Of a stretch of 64,000 nucleotides of DNA, positions 8,986 to 15,355 are shown in pieces (the stretch's first letter is position 1; every line of letters starts with the position of its first letter). Both the position numbers and the translations under genes were made by a program. The notes below the pieces were generated by a model. It saw nothing but the letters and a program-made list of their open reading frames with translations, did no database searches and had not been told where the DNA came from. This stretch comes from Massilia sp. YIM B02443 (GTDB lineage: Bacteria; Pseudomonadota; Gammaproteobacteria; Burkholderiales; Burkholderiaceae_D). The DNA is taken from positions 14,629 to 78,628 of the forward strand of contig NZ_JASNRA010000024.1 in assembly GCF_030411955.1 (NCBI RefSeq). Reading direction: 5' to 3'.

Positions 8986-9541
8986 ACCCGGCCCCCTCGA
9001 GCTGGGCGGCGAACAGCCGCTGCTGCTCATCATCGAGGACGATGAAGCGTTCGCGCGCACCCTGAGCCGCTCGTTCGAGCGGCGCGGCTACCGCGTGATC
9101 GCCGCCACCGGCCATGACGAAGCGGCGGCGCTGCTGCAGGACCATACGCCCGGCTACGCCGTGGTCGACCTCAAGCTCAAGGGCAATACCTCGGGCCTGG
9201 CCTGCGTCAACCTGCTGCACGAGCACGATCCGGACATGCTGATCGTGGTGCTGACCGGCTTCGCCAGCATCGCCACCGCGGTCGAGGCGATCAAGCTGGG
9301 CGCGGTGCAATACCTGGCCAAGCCGTCGGACGCCGACGACATCGAGGCGGCGTTCGGCCACATCGCCGGCAGCACCGACATCGAGGTCACCAACCGCTCG
9401 ACCTCGATCAAGACCCTGGAATGGGAGCGCATCCACGCCGTGCTGGCCGAGACCGATTTCAATATCTCGGAAGCGGCGCGCCGGCTCGGCATGCACCGGC
9501 GCACGCTGGCGCGCAAGCTCGAGAAGCAGCGGGTCAAATAA
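8972..9541 (+). CDS. regA: Response regulator RegA/PrrA/ActR family
   Basis: A 189-residue regulator: receiver domain at about 15-130 with the acidic pocket EDDE, phospho-acceptor Asp66 in AVVDLKLK, and LAKPSD near its end, followed by a short linker and a Fis-type helix-turn-helix near the C-terminus (EAARRLGMHRRTLARKLEKQ). The architecture matches RegA/ActR, global redox regulators that in other bacteria control oxidase, haem and carbon-fixation genes. Partner kinase: the overlapping upstream gene. Control of the adjacent oxidase operon is likely but inferred. Confidence 0.9.
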   Translation: MDKREPGPLELGGEQPLLLIIEDDEAFARTLSRSFERRGYRVIAATGHDEAAALLQDHTPGYAVVDLKLKGNTSGLACVNLLHEHDPDMLIVVLTGFASIATAVEAIKLGAVQYLAKPSDADDIEAAFGHIAGSTDIEVTNRSTSIKTLEWERIHAVLAETDFNISEAARRLGMHRRTLARKLEKQRVK

Positions 9542-9543
9542 GG

Positions 9544-9969
9544 ATGCGGGCGCTCTTGTCGATGCTGGGCCTGCTCGCGAGCCTGCAGGGCGCGGCCCAG
9601 GCGGCCGACCGGGTGGAGGCGGGCAAGCGCGTGTTCGCGCGCTGCCTGAACTGCCACGAGGTCGGCGCCAATGCGCGCAACGTGTTCGGGCCGCAGCTTA
9701 ACGGCGTGCTCGGTCGCCAGGCCGGCAGCGTGCCCGGCTACGCCTATTCCTCGGCGATGAAGGCCTCGCGCGTGGTCTGGAACGAACGCAACCTGGCCGC
9801 CTTCCTGCGCGATACCGACGACGTGGTCCCGGGTAACAAGATGCGCTTCTTCGGCTTTTTCAGCCAGCGCCAGCTGGATGATTTGATGGTCTTCCTGCGC
9901 GCCAATCCGGCCATCGCCGCGGCGCCGGCCAGGCCGGCGGCAGCGCCAGCATCCGCACCGCGCAAGTAG
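9544..9969 (+). CDS. Periplasmic class I monohaem cytochrome c
   Basis: A 141-residue protein with a signal peptide cleaved near residue 20 (LQGAAQA), haem motif CLNCH (Cys34, Cys37, His38) and a probable axial Met100 in PGNKMRFFG. The order and spacing fit small soluble class I cytochromes c (c2/mitochondrial type). The Ala/Pro-rich C-terminus is probably disordered. It starts 2 bases after the regA stop and so belongs to that operon. It may carry electrons to a cytochrome c oxidase encoded elsewhere; the adjacent bo3 enzyme uses quinol instead. Confidence 0.9.
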   Translation: MRALLSMLGLLASLQGAAQAADRVEAGKRVFARCLNCHEVGANARNVFGPQLNGVLGRQAGSVPGYAYSSAMKASRVVWNERNLAAFLRDTDDVVPGNKMRFFGFFSQRQLDDLMVFLRANPAIAAAPARPAAAPASAPRK

Positions 9970-9972
9970 CGC

Positions 9973-10737
9973 TCAACCACCGAGCTTGCTGAGCGCGAAC
10001 GCCGCCAGGAAGCCGGTCACCGTGATCAGGCCGGCGAAGTCGTGCGTCTCGGCGAACGCCTCCGGAATCATGGTGTCGACCACCATCGCCAGCACGCCGC
10101 CGGCCGCCACCGCGGTGGTGGCCGCCAGCATCGCGGGCGGCAGGTCGCCGAACACGGTGTAGCCCAGCATCGCGGCGACGCCGGAGGCGAGGGCGATGCC
10201 GCTCCAGATGCCGTAGACATAGGCCGGCGAGCGGCCCGCATGCTTCATGCCCGAGGCGCTCGACAAGCCTTCCGGCAGGTTCGACAGGAACACCGCCACC
10301 ACCATTGCCATGCTCACGCCTTTGCCGCCCAGCAGCGACAAACCGATCACGATCGATTCCGGAATGCCGTCGAGCAGGGCGCCGATGGCGATTGCCGTGC
10401 CGCTGCCGCCATCCTCCCGTTCCGATGGCTGGTGCGGCCCGGAGCGCTTGCGGTGGCGCGCGCCCTGGCGCGCCAGCAGCCAGTTGGCGCCGGTGTAGAT
10501 CACGGCGCCGATCAGGAAGCCGGCGGCGGTGGCGGCAAAGCCGCCGGTCGCGATCGCCTCGTCCATCAGCTCGAACGACAGCGCCGAGATCAGCACGCCG
10601 CTGCCGAAGGCCATGACGGCAGCCACCAGGCGCTGCGGCGCCGCGAAGCGCACGCCGGCGAAGGCGCCCAGCAGCAGGGCGCCGCCGGCCAGCAAACCCC
10701 ACAGTCCCGCCTGCAGCCAACCGGGTAGTGCGTCCAT
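9973..10737 (-). CDS. ZIP family divalent metal permease
   Basis: A 254-residue membrane protein with about eight helices. DGIPESIVIGLSLL and SNLPEGLSSASGM match the two metal-binding helices (TM4 and TM5) of ZIP transporters, which import zinc and other divalent metals. A short His/Arg-rich cytoplasmic loop (GARHRKRSGPHQ) precedes them. The start at 10737 has AGGAG a few bases upstream; the frame continues 34 codons further but without such a site. It converges on the cytochrome c gene with only 3 bases between the stops. Confidence 0.85.
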   Translation of the reverse strand: MDALPGWLQAGLWGLLAGGALLLGAFAGVRFAAPQRLVAAVMAFGSGVLISALSFELMDEAIATGGFAATAAGFLIGAVIYTGANWLLARQGARHRKRSGPHQPSEREDGGSGTAIAIGALLDGIPESIVIGLSLLGGKGVSMAMVVAVFLSNLPEGLSSASGMKHAGRSPAYVYGIWSGIALASGVAAMLGYTVFGDLPPAMLAATTAVAAGGVLAMVVDTMIPEAFAETHDFAGLITVTGFLAAFALSKLGG

Positions 10738-10940
10738 ACGTTTCTCCTTGTCGATGGCCTGGATGATATTGTCGAGCTCAAGAACATGCCCGCACCTTAC
10801 AAAAACTGTCAAAGCGCACGACACGATGCTGCGCCGCAAGATACGGCTTCGCGCCGGCTACGGTCGCGATATCAATGCAAAATTGCTGCATCGCACCGCG
10901 GGGCGCTGCGACGGACGTAAACACATTTCCACAAATAGGG

Positions 10941-10969
10941 TTGCCTTCGTTATATTTCTGAGGCAATAT
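10941..10969 (+). promoter_or_regulatory. Sigma-70-type promoter of a small RNA or leader
   Basis: TTGCCT, a 17-base spacer and CAATAT form a good housekeeping-type promoter. Transcription would start near 10971-10977, at the first helix of the structured RNA described next. The surrounding 200 bp is less GC-rich than the genes around it. Confidence 0.55.
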
Positions 10970-10970
10970 A

Positions 10971-11072
10971 GCTGAGTGGCGACCGGCCCGCAGTTCCGGT
11001 TGCCCGATCAGCGATGAGGCGGCTCACACCGTTTCTTTTCGTCCCCCAGGCGTTCGCCGGGGGACATTTTTT
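10971..11072 (+). ncRNA. Candidate ~100-nt structured RNA (sRNA or attenuated leader)
   Basis: The RNA begins with a two-part helix: GCTGA (10971-10975) pairs with TCAGC (11008-11012), and inside it GGCGACCGG (10978-10986) pairs with CCGGTTGCC (10996-11004, one G-U pair). A single-stranded C/T-rich stretch follows, then a strong intrinsic terminator. The unit has its own promoter. It could be an independent sRNA, or a leader controlling the antiporter gene that starts about 150 bases after the terminator. I do not recognise a known riboswitch class in it. Confidence 0.5.
11041..11072 (+). terminator. Strong intrinsic terminator of the 10971 transcript
   Basis: GTCCCCC (11041-11047) pairs with GGGGGAC (11059-11065), and inside it GGCG pairs with CGCC around TT. 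Six T follow at 11067-11072. No coding sequence ends just upstream on this strand, so it terminates a short non-coding transcript. Confidence 0.75.
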
Positions 11073-11218
11073 CGACGGTCGCCGTGCCGCCGCCATGCTT
11101 GCCGCAGCATGCCGCGACCCTGGCCTGATATGGCGCCACCCGCCGCGTTCACGCCAGCCGGACCACCGCGCCGTGCGGCCACCCGCCGCGCGCTTGCGCA
11201 TTCACCTGGATGCCATCG

Positions 11219-12445
11219 ATGCGTGAACTGCTGTCCCTGACCGACGCCCTGGCCTGGCCGCTGGCGTTGACGCTGGCCTGGATGGCCGGCGAACTGCTGT
11301 ACCGCTGGGCCTCGGTGCCGCGCATCGCGGTGTATGGCCTGTGCGGCTTCATCTTCGGCAATCTCGCCAGCGGCTACCTGCCGCCGGCCCAGGCCGACGC
11401 CTTCCTGATGCTCGCCAACCTCGGCTTCGGCCTGATGCTGTTCGAGCTCGGCTACCGCATCAACCTGCGCTGGCTGCGCACCAATCCCTGGCTGCCGCTC
11501 ACCGCGCTGCTCGAATCCGCACTGACCTGGATTGCCGTCTACCTGGTGGCGCGCGCCTGCAACGTGGCGCCGCTGTCGAGCTGCCTGCTCGCCGCGCTGG
11601 CGATGGCCAGTTCGCCCGCCGGCCTGCTACGCGTCATCAACGAAGAGGGTGGGGCGGGCCAGGTGACCGAGCGCGCCATGCACCTGACCGCCATGAACTG
11701 CGTGCTGGCGGTGTTCGTGTTCAACGTCACGGTCGGGGTCGGCGTGTTCCAGACCTCGGGCGACGTGGTGCACGCCAGCTGGACCGGGCTGGTGGTGCTG
11801 GCCGCCTCGAGCGGCCTGGGCGCGGCGTTCGGCTTTCTGGTGCCGCTGTGGCAGCGCCTGGTGGGTCATGCGCGCGCGGACGCCACCCTGACCTTTGCGG
11901 TGGCCGTGTTCCTGCTGGTGGCGGTGACCCACGAGCTGCGCCTGTCGCCGGTGCTGGCGGCGCTGACCTTCGGCCTGGTGGCGCGCCACCGCCGCATCAC
12001 GCTCAGCCCGGCGCAACGCAATTTCGGCGCGCTGGGCGACCTGCTGGCGGTGCTGCTGTTCTTCTTCGTGGCCACCACGGTCGAATGGCGCTCGGTGTTC
12101 GACGGCTTCATGCTCGGCCTGTTGCTGCTGCTGGTGCGCGCGCTGGTGAAGGTGGCGGCGTGCACGGCCACCGCGCGCGCCTCGGGCATCTCGGCGCGCA
12201 AGGGCGCGCTGACCGGCGTCGCGATCATGCCGATGGCGGTGTTCACGATCGTGATGGTGGAGCAGACCCGGCGCCTGGGAGTGGACCTGTTCGACAGCCT
12301 GGCGCCGCTGGCGGCGATGGCGATCCTGGCCGAGGTGCTGGCGCCGGTGCTGACCCAGCGCGCGCTGGCCCAGGCCAAGGAGTCGAGCCAGCACCCGGCG
12401 CTGCCGCCGAACAAGCCAAAGGAAAAACACGATGCCACTGCCTGA
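11219..12445 (+). CDS. Cation/proton antiporter (CPA2/KefB-like membrane domain)
   Basis: A 408-residue protein made almost entirely of hydrophobic helices (about 11-12). YGLCGFIFGNLASGYLPP and ANLGFGLMLFELGYRINLRW are the signature of the Na+/H+ exchanger (CPA2) family. It lacks the C-terminal NAD-binding RCK/TrkA domain of KefB/KefC, so it is the transport core only. Ion specificity (K+ or Na+) cannot be read off. The ATG at 11219 is preferred over one at 11210; neither has a strong ribosome site. Its end overlaps the YbdK-type gene by 14 bases, so the two are translationally coupled. A candidate regulatory RNA lies upstream. Confidence 0.75.
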   Translation: MRELLSLTDALAWPLALTLAWMAGELLYRWASVPRIAVYGLCGFIFGNLASGYLPPAQADAFLMLANLGFGLMLFELGYRINLRWLRTNPWLPLTALLESALTWIAVYLVARACNVAPLSSCLLAALAMASSPAGLLRVINEEGGAGQVTERAMHLTAMNCVLAVFVFNVTVGVGVFQTSGDVVHASWTGLVVLAASSGLGAAFGFLVPLWQRLVGHARADATLTFAVAVFLLVAVTHELRLSPVLAALTFGLVARHRRITLSPAQRNFGALGDLLAVLLFFFVATTVEWRSVFDGFMLGLLLLLVRALVKVAACTATARASGISARKGALTGVAIMPMAVFTIVMVEQTRRLGVDLFDSLAPLAAMAILAEVLAPVLTQRALAQAKESSQHPALPPNKPKEKHDATA

Positions 12446-13556
12446 ATTCGCCGCATCCTCTCCGCTCACCATGGGCGTCGAGCTCGAGCTGCAGCTGGTC
12501 GGCCTGTCCGACTTCGATCTGGCGCCGGCCTCGCCCGACATGCTCGACCTGCTGAACCGTAAACCTTTCCCCGGCGCGGTGACGCCGGAGATCACCCAGA
12601 GCATGATCGAGGTGAACAGCAGCGTGCATACCGGCTACGCGCCGCTGGTGGACGAGCTGCACCTGATCCGCGATACCTTGCTTGCTGCCGGCGACCGCCT
12701 GAACGTCGGCCTGGCCGGCGGCGGCACCCATCCGTTCCAGCAATGGTCGCAGCGCCGCATCTATGAGAAGCCGCGCTTCAAGGAAGTGTCGAGCCTGTAC
12801 GGCTACCTGGCCAAGCAGTTCACCGTGTTCGGCCAGCACGTGCACATCGGCTGCGGCAATGGCGACCAGGCGCTGTTCCTGCTGCACGCGCTGAACCGCT
12901 ACATCCCGCACTTCATCGCGCTGTCGGCCTCGTCGCCCTTCCTGCAGGGCAGCGACACGGCGTTCCAGTCGGCGCGCCTGAACTCGGTGTTCGCCTTCCC
13001 GCTGTCGGGCCGCGCGCCATTTCTCTTGAGGTGGGAAGACTTCGAGCGCGACTATTTCAAGCGCATGGAAGACACCGGCATCGTGCGCAGCATGAAGGAC
13101 TTTTACTGGGACCTGCGCCCGAAGCCCGAATACGGCACCATCGAGCTGCGCGTGTGCGACACTCCGCTCACCGTCGAACACGCGGCGGCGCTGGCGGCCT
13201 ACCTGCAGGCGCTGTGCAGCTATCTGCTGGAAGAGAATGAGCCGCCTGCGCGCGAGGACGACTACCTGGTCTACAACTACAACCGCTTCCAGGCTTGCCG
13301 TTTCGGGCTGGACGGCACCATCGTGCTGCCGCAGAGTCACGAGTCGGTGCTGTTGCGCGACGACATCCTGGCCACCCTCGAACGCATCGCGCCGCATGCC
13401 GAGCGGCTCGGCGCGGGCGCCGCGCTGCCCCATCTGGCGCGGGTGGCGAAGGAGGGCGGCGACGCCTGGCGGCTGCGCGCGGTGCACGAGCGTGAAGGCA
13501 GCGTGGAATCGCTGGTCAACCTGGCGTTGCGGCGCTTCCGCGGCGCCGACGATTGA
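12432..13556 (+). CDS. Carboxylate-amine ligase, YbdK / GCS2 family
   Basis: A 374-residue ATP-grasp-like ligase of the glutamate-cysteine ligase type 2 family. Motifs: TMGVELELQLV near the N-terminus, TPEITQSMIEVNSS, GGGTHPFQQW, FGQHVHIGCG and YGTIELRVCDTPLTVEHA. E. coli YbdK has weak gamma-glutamylcysteine synthetase activity; the physiological substrate is uncertain. If the product is a thiol, pairing with a Kef-like antiporter would be meaningful, because Kef systems respond to glutathione adducts (inference). The stop codon TGA (13554-13556) lies inside the target duplication of the IS that follows; the reading frame is not disturbed. Confidence 0.88.
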   Translation: MPLPEFAASSPLTMGVELELQLVGLSDFDLAPASPDMLDLLNRKPFPGAVTPEITQSMIEVNSSVHTGYAPLVDELHLIRDTLLAAGDRLNVGLAGGGTHPFQQWSQRRIYEKPRFKEVSSLYGYLAKQFTVFGQHVHIGCGNGDQALFLLHALNRYIPHFIALSASSPFLQGSDTAFQSARLNSVFAFPLSGRAPFLLRWEDFERDYFKRMEDTGIVRSMKDFYWDLRPKPEYGTIELRVCDTPLTVEHAAALAAYLQALCSYLLEENEPPAREDDYLVYNYNRFQACRFGLDGTIVLPQSHESVLLRDDILATLERIAPHAERLGAGAALPHLARVAKEGGDAWRLRAVHEREGSVESLVNLALRRFRGADD

Positions 13557-13560
13557 CGAT
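13553..13560. repeat. Target-site duplication, left copy (TTGACGAT)
   Basis: TTGACGAT precedes the IS terminal repeat and recurs directly after its other end at 14632-14639. Eight bases is the usual duplication length for IS1595-family elements. The left copy contains the stop codon of the ligase gene. Confidence 0.95.
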
Positions 13561-14631
13561 GGCGCTGTCACCGTAAGGTATGGATGACTCCGATTGCGAT
13601 GCGCAGCAATTGTTCGACGGAAGTGACCCGCCCAGCATCCAGCGCCCAATGCCAACCCAGGTAGTTGGGCAGGTAGCGCGAGGCGACGCCGTGAAAATGC
13701 GCCAGCCACTCCCGCAAGCGCCGGTGGTAGGCGTTCACGTTCTGGACATGGATGGCGCCGGCCGTACTGGCGCGGACCCGCTCGCCGGCCTGGAGATTGA
13801 CGGCCTGGTGTGCGATACGCTGTTCACGGGCGAAGGCGCGGTAGGCGGCGTTGGCGTCGGTCACCAGCAACGCTTGCGGCGCGAGCTTCGGCAGCAGATG
13901 CCGCACCAGCTGCGTCGCTTTCAAGGCGCCGCGGCCGGTCACGGCGTCGATGGTGTTCCCGCTGCGGTCGCGCGCGACCAGGATGCAGTCCAGGTGGCGC
14001 GAAACGCCGCGCAGCGGCGCGGCGCCGCCACGTTTGCGCGGTGGGCGATCGAGGTTGCGCGCCCCTTTTTGCGATTCGAGCAGGAACATCTCGTCGGCTT
14101 CCACGATGCCGCTCAACTGCGCCGGGCGGTCATGCTTGACCCGGTCGAGGAAGCGGTGGCGCCAGCGAAACGCGGTGTTGCGGTGCACGCCGACGCGCCT
14201 GGCGGCACTTCGCACCGGCTTCGCCGCGAGCAGCGCATCGAGGTAGTCCGGCCATTTGGCGCGCAGCCGCAGCCGCGCCAGCGGCGTACCGGTGAGGTCG
14301 TTGAAGGTGCGGCCGCACCGGCGGCAGCGAAAGCGTTGCAGGTCGTTGGCATGGCCATGCCGGACCAGTTTGTCGCATCGGCAGTGCGGGCAGTGACGCC
14401 CGACCGACCGGATCTCGTGGATGAGGCCGATGATGCGATCCAGTCCGGCAGCAGGATGCAGGGCCGCGAGCACCTGCAGCCGCTGGGGCTGGTTCAGCGA
14501 GGGCAGTTGGGCAAACAGCCTGGCAAAGCGCGGCGCTTTCATGATCCTCTCCCCGGGGAACGACGACCGGAGTTGGACCGCGGATCAACTCAGCAGTTCA
14601 ATCCTCATCCACAGCTAACGAGTACAGCGCC
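13561..14631 (-). mobile_element. Intact IS1595-family insertion sequence, 1071 bp
   Basis: Both ends carry imperfect inverted repeats of about 28 bp that begin GGCGCTGT and share the inner block ATGGATGA / GTGGATGA. The element is bounded by perfect 8-bp direct repeats and holds one full-length transposase gene. Clean repeats and an uninterrupted gene point to a recent insertion. Confidence 0.95.
13568..14542 (-). CDS. IS1595-family transposase
   Basis: A 324-residue transposase. The N-terminus carries a zinc ribbon (CPHC at 51-54, CRRC at 73-76), followed by a helical DNA-binding stretch (VGVHRNTAFRWRHRFLDRV). The catalytic domain shows the first Asp in IVEADEMFL (Asp150), the second in LLVTDANAAY (Asp229), and the third position in HVQNVNAYHRRLREW, where an Asn (Asn270) stands where many relatives have Glu; DDN variants are known in this family. 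The stop codon lies inside the terminal inverted repeat. It appears complete and functional. Confidence 0.93.
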   Translation of the reverse strand: MKAPRFARLFAQLPSLNQPQRLQVLAALHPAAGLDRIIGLIHEIRSVGRHCPHCRCDKLVRHGHANDLQRFRCRRCGRTFNDLTGTPLARLRLRAKWPDYLDALLAAKPVRSAARRVGVHRNTAFRWRHRFLDRVKHDRPAQLSGIVEADEMFLLESQKGARNLDRPPRKRGGAAPLRGVSRHLDCILVARDRSGNTIDAVTGRGALKATQLVRHLLPKLAPQALLVTDANAAYRAFAREQRIAHQAVNLQAGERVRASTAGAIHVQNVNAYHRRLREWLAHFHGVASRYLPNYLGWHWALDAGRVTSVEQLLRIAIGVIHTLR

Positions 14632-14639
14632 TTGACGAT
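14632..14639. repeat. Target-site duplication, right copy (TTGACGAT)
   Basis: An exact copy of 13553-13560, directly after the right end of the IS. Confidence 0.95.
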
Positions 14640-14711
14640 TGGATCGGGACGAGGGCGCAGCTTCGGTTGCGCCTGAGCGCAGCATCGGTTGCGCCTGAGC
14701 GCCGCGCCGCT

Positions 14712-15200
14712 TTACGACTGCGCGAGCGGGATCTTGCCGGCCGATTCGTCGGTGTCGAGTTGCGCGATCAGCCGCGCCAGATCGTGCTCCAGCCGCAGCA
14801 GCGTCTCGTCGTCGAGGCTGGCCAGGGCGTTCGGCAATACGCCGGCCAGCGGCGCCGGCGCGCGCAGCAGGATTTCCTTCCCTGGCGGCAGGATGCGCAG
14901 CGCCACGCTGCGGCGGTCGCTGCCTTCGCGCGCGGCGCCCACGTAGCCCCGCTCGACCAAGCCGCGCACCAGGTTGCTGGCAGTGGACTGGTGGATGTCG
15001 AGGGCGCGCGCCAGGCTGGTGGCGCCGATGCCGGGCTGGCTGTCGATCACCGACAGCGCCCACACCTGGGCCCCGCCCAGGCCGGACTCGCGTTCGAGCT
15101 GGCGAAAATGGGTTTTCACGGCATTGAAGACAATGCGGAACTGGCGCAGCACGCGCTGCGGCGGTGCGTCCTTGGGCAAGGTGAGGGAATCGGGCGGCAT
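14712..15200 (-). CDS. MarR family transcriptional regulator
   Basis: A 162-residue protein with the winged-helix core of the MarR family: LRQFRIVFNAVKTHFRQLE (dimer helix), LARALDIHQSTASNLVRGL (recognition helix region) and the wing GSDRRSVALRILPPGKE with the conserved DRR. Such proteins bind palindromic operators and usually release on binding small aromatic ligands. The start at 15200 begins MPPDSLTLPK; the frame is open 25 codons further but that part looks non-native. No obvious target operon adjoins it: the divergent gene is the c-di-GMP protein at 15356. Confidence 0.85.
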   Translation of the reverse strand: MPPDSLTLPKDAPPQRVLRQFRIVFNAVKTHFRQLERESGLGGAQVWALSVIDSQPGIGATSLARALDIHQSTASNLVRGLVERGYVGAAREGSDRRSVALRILPPGKEILLRAPAPLAGVLPNALASLDDETLLRLEHDLARLIAQLDTDESAGKIPLAQS

Positions 15201-15355
15201 GGCGAGATGATAAACGATCGGCGCGCGCTGCGCAGCATGCGGTCGAGTGACGGCCGGGCCGGATCCAGTCCGCACCTTCAGGCGTTACGGTTTTGCATGC
15301 GCGCAGTTGGCGTGCGGTTCGCCGGAGCGCCCGGATATGCGCTAGCATCGCCTCC

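Noticed and set aside
1..14639. Composite transposon formed by two same-orientation IS1595 copies around the cyo-reg region
   Set aside because: The two elements differ clearly in sequence, the second has its own 8-bp duplication (independent insertion), and the genes between are core functions with normal composition.
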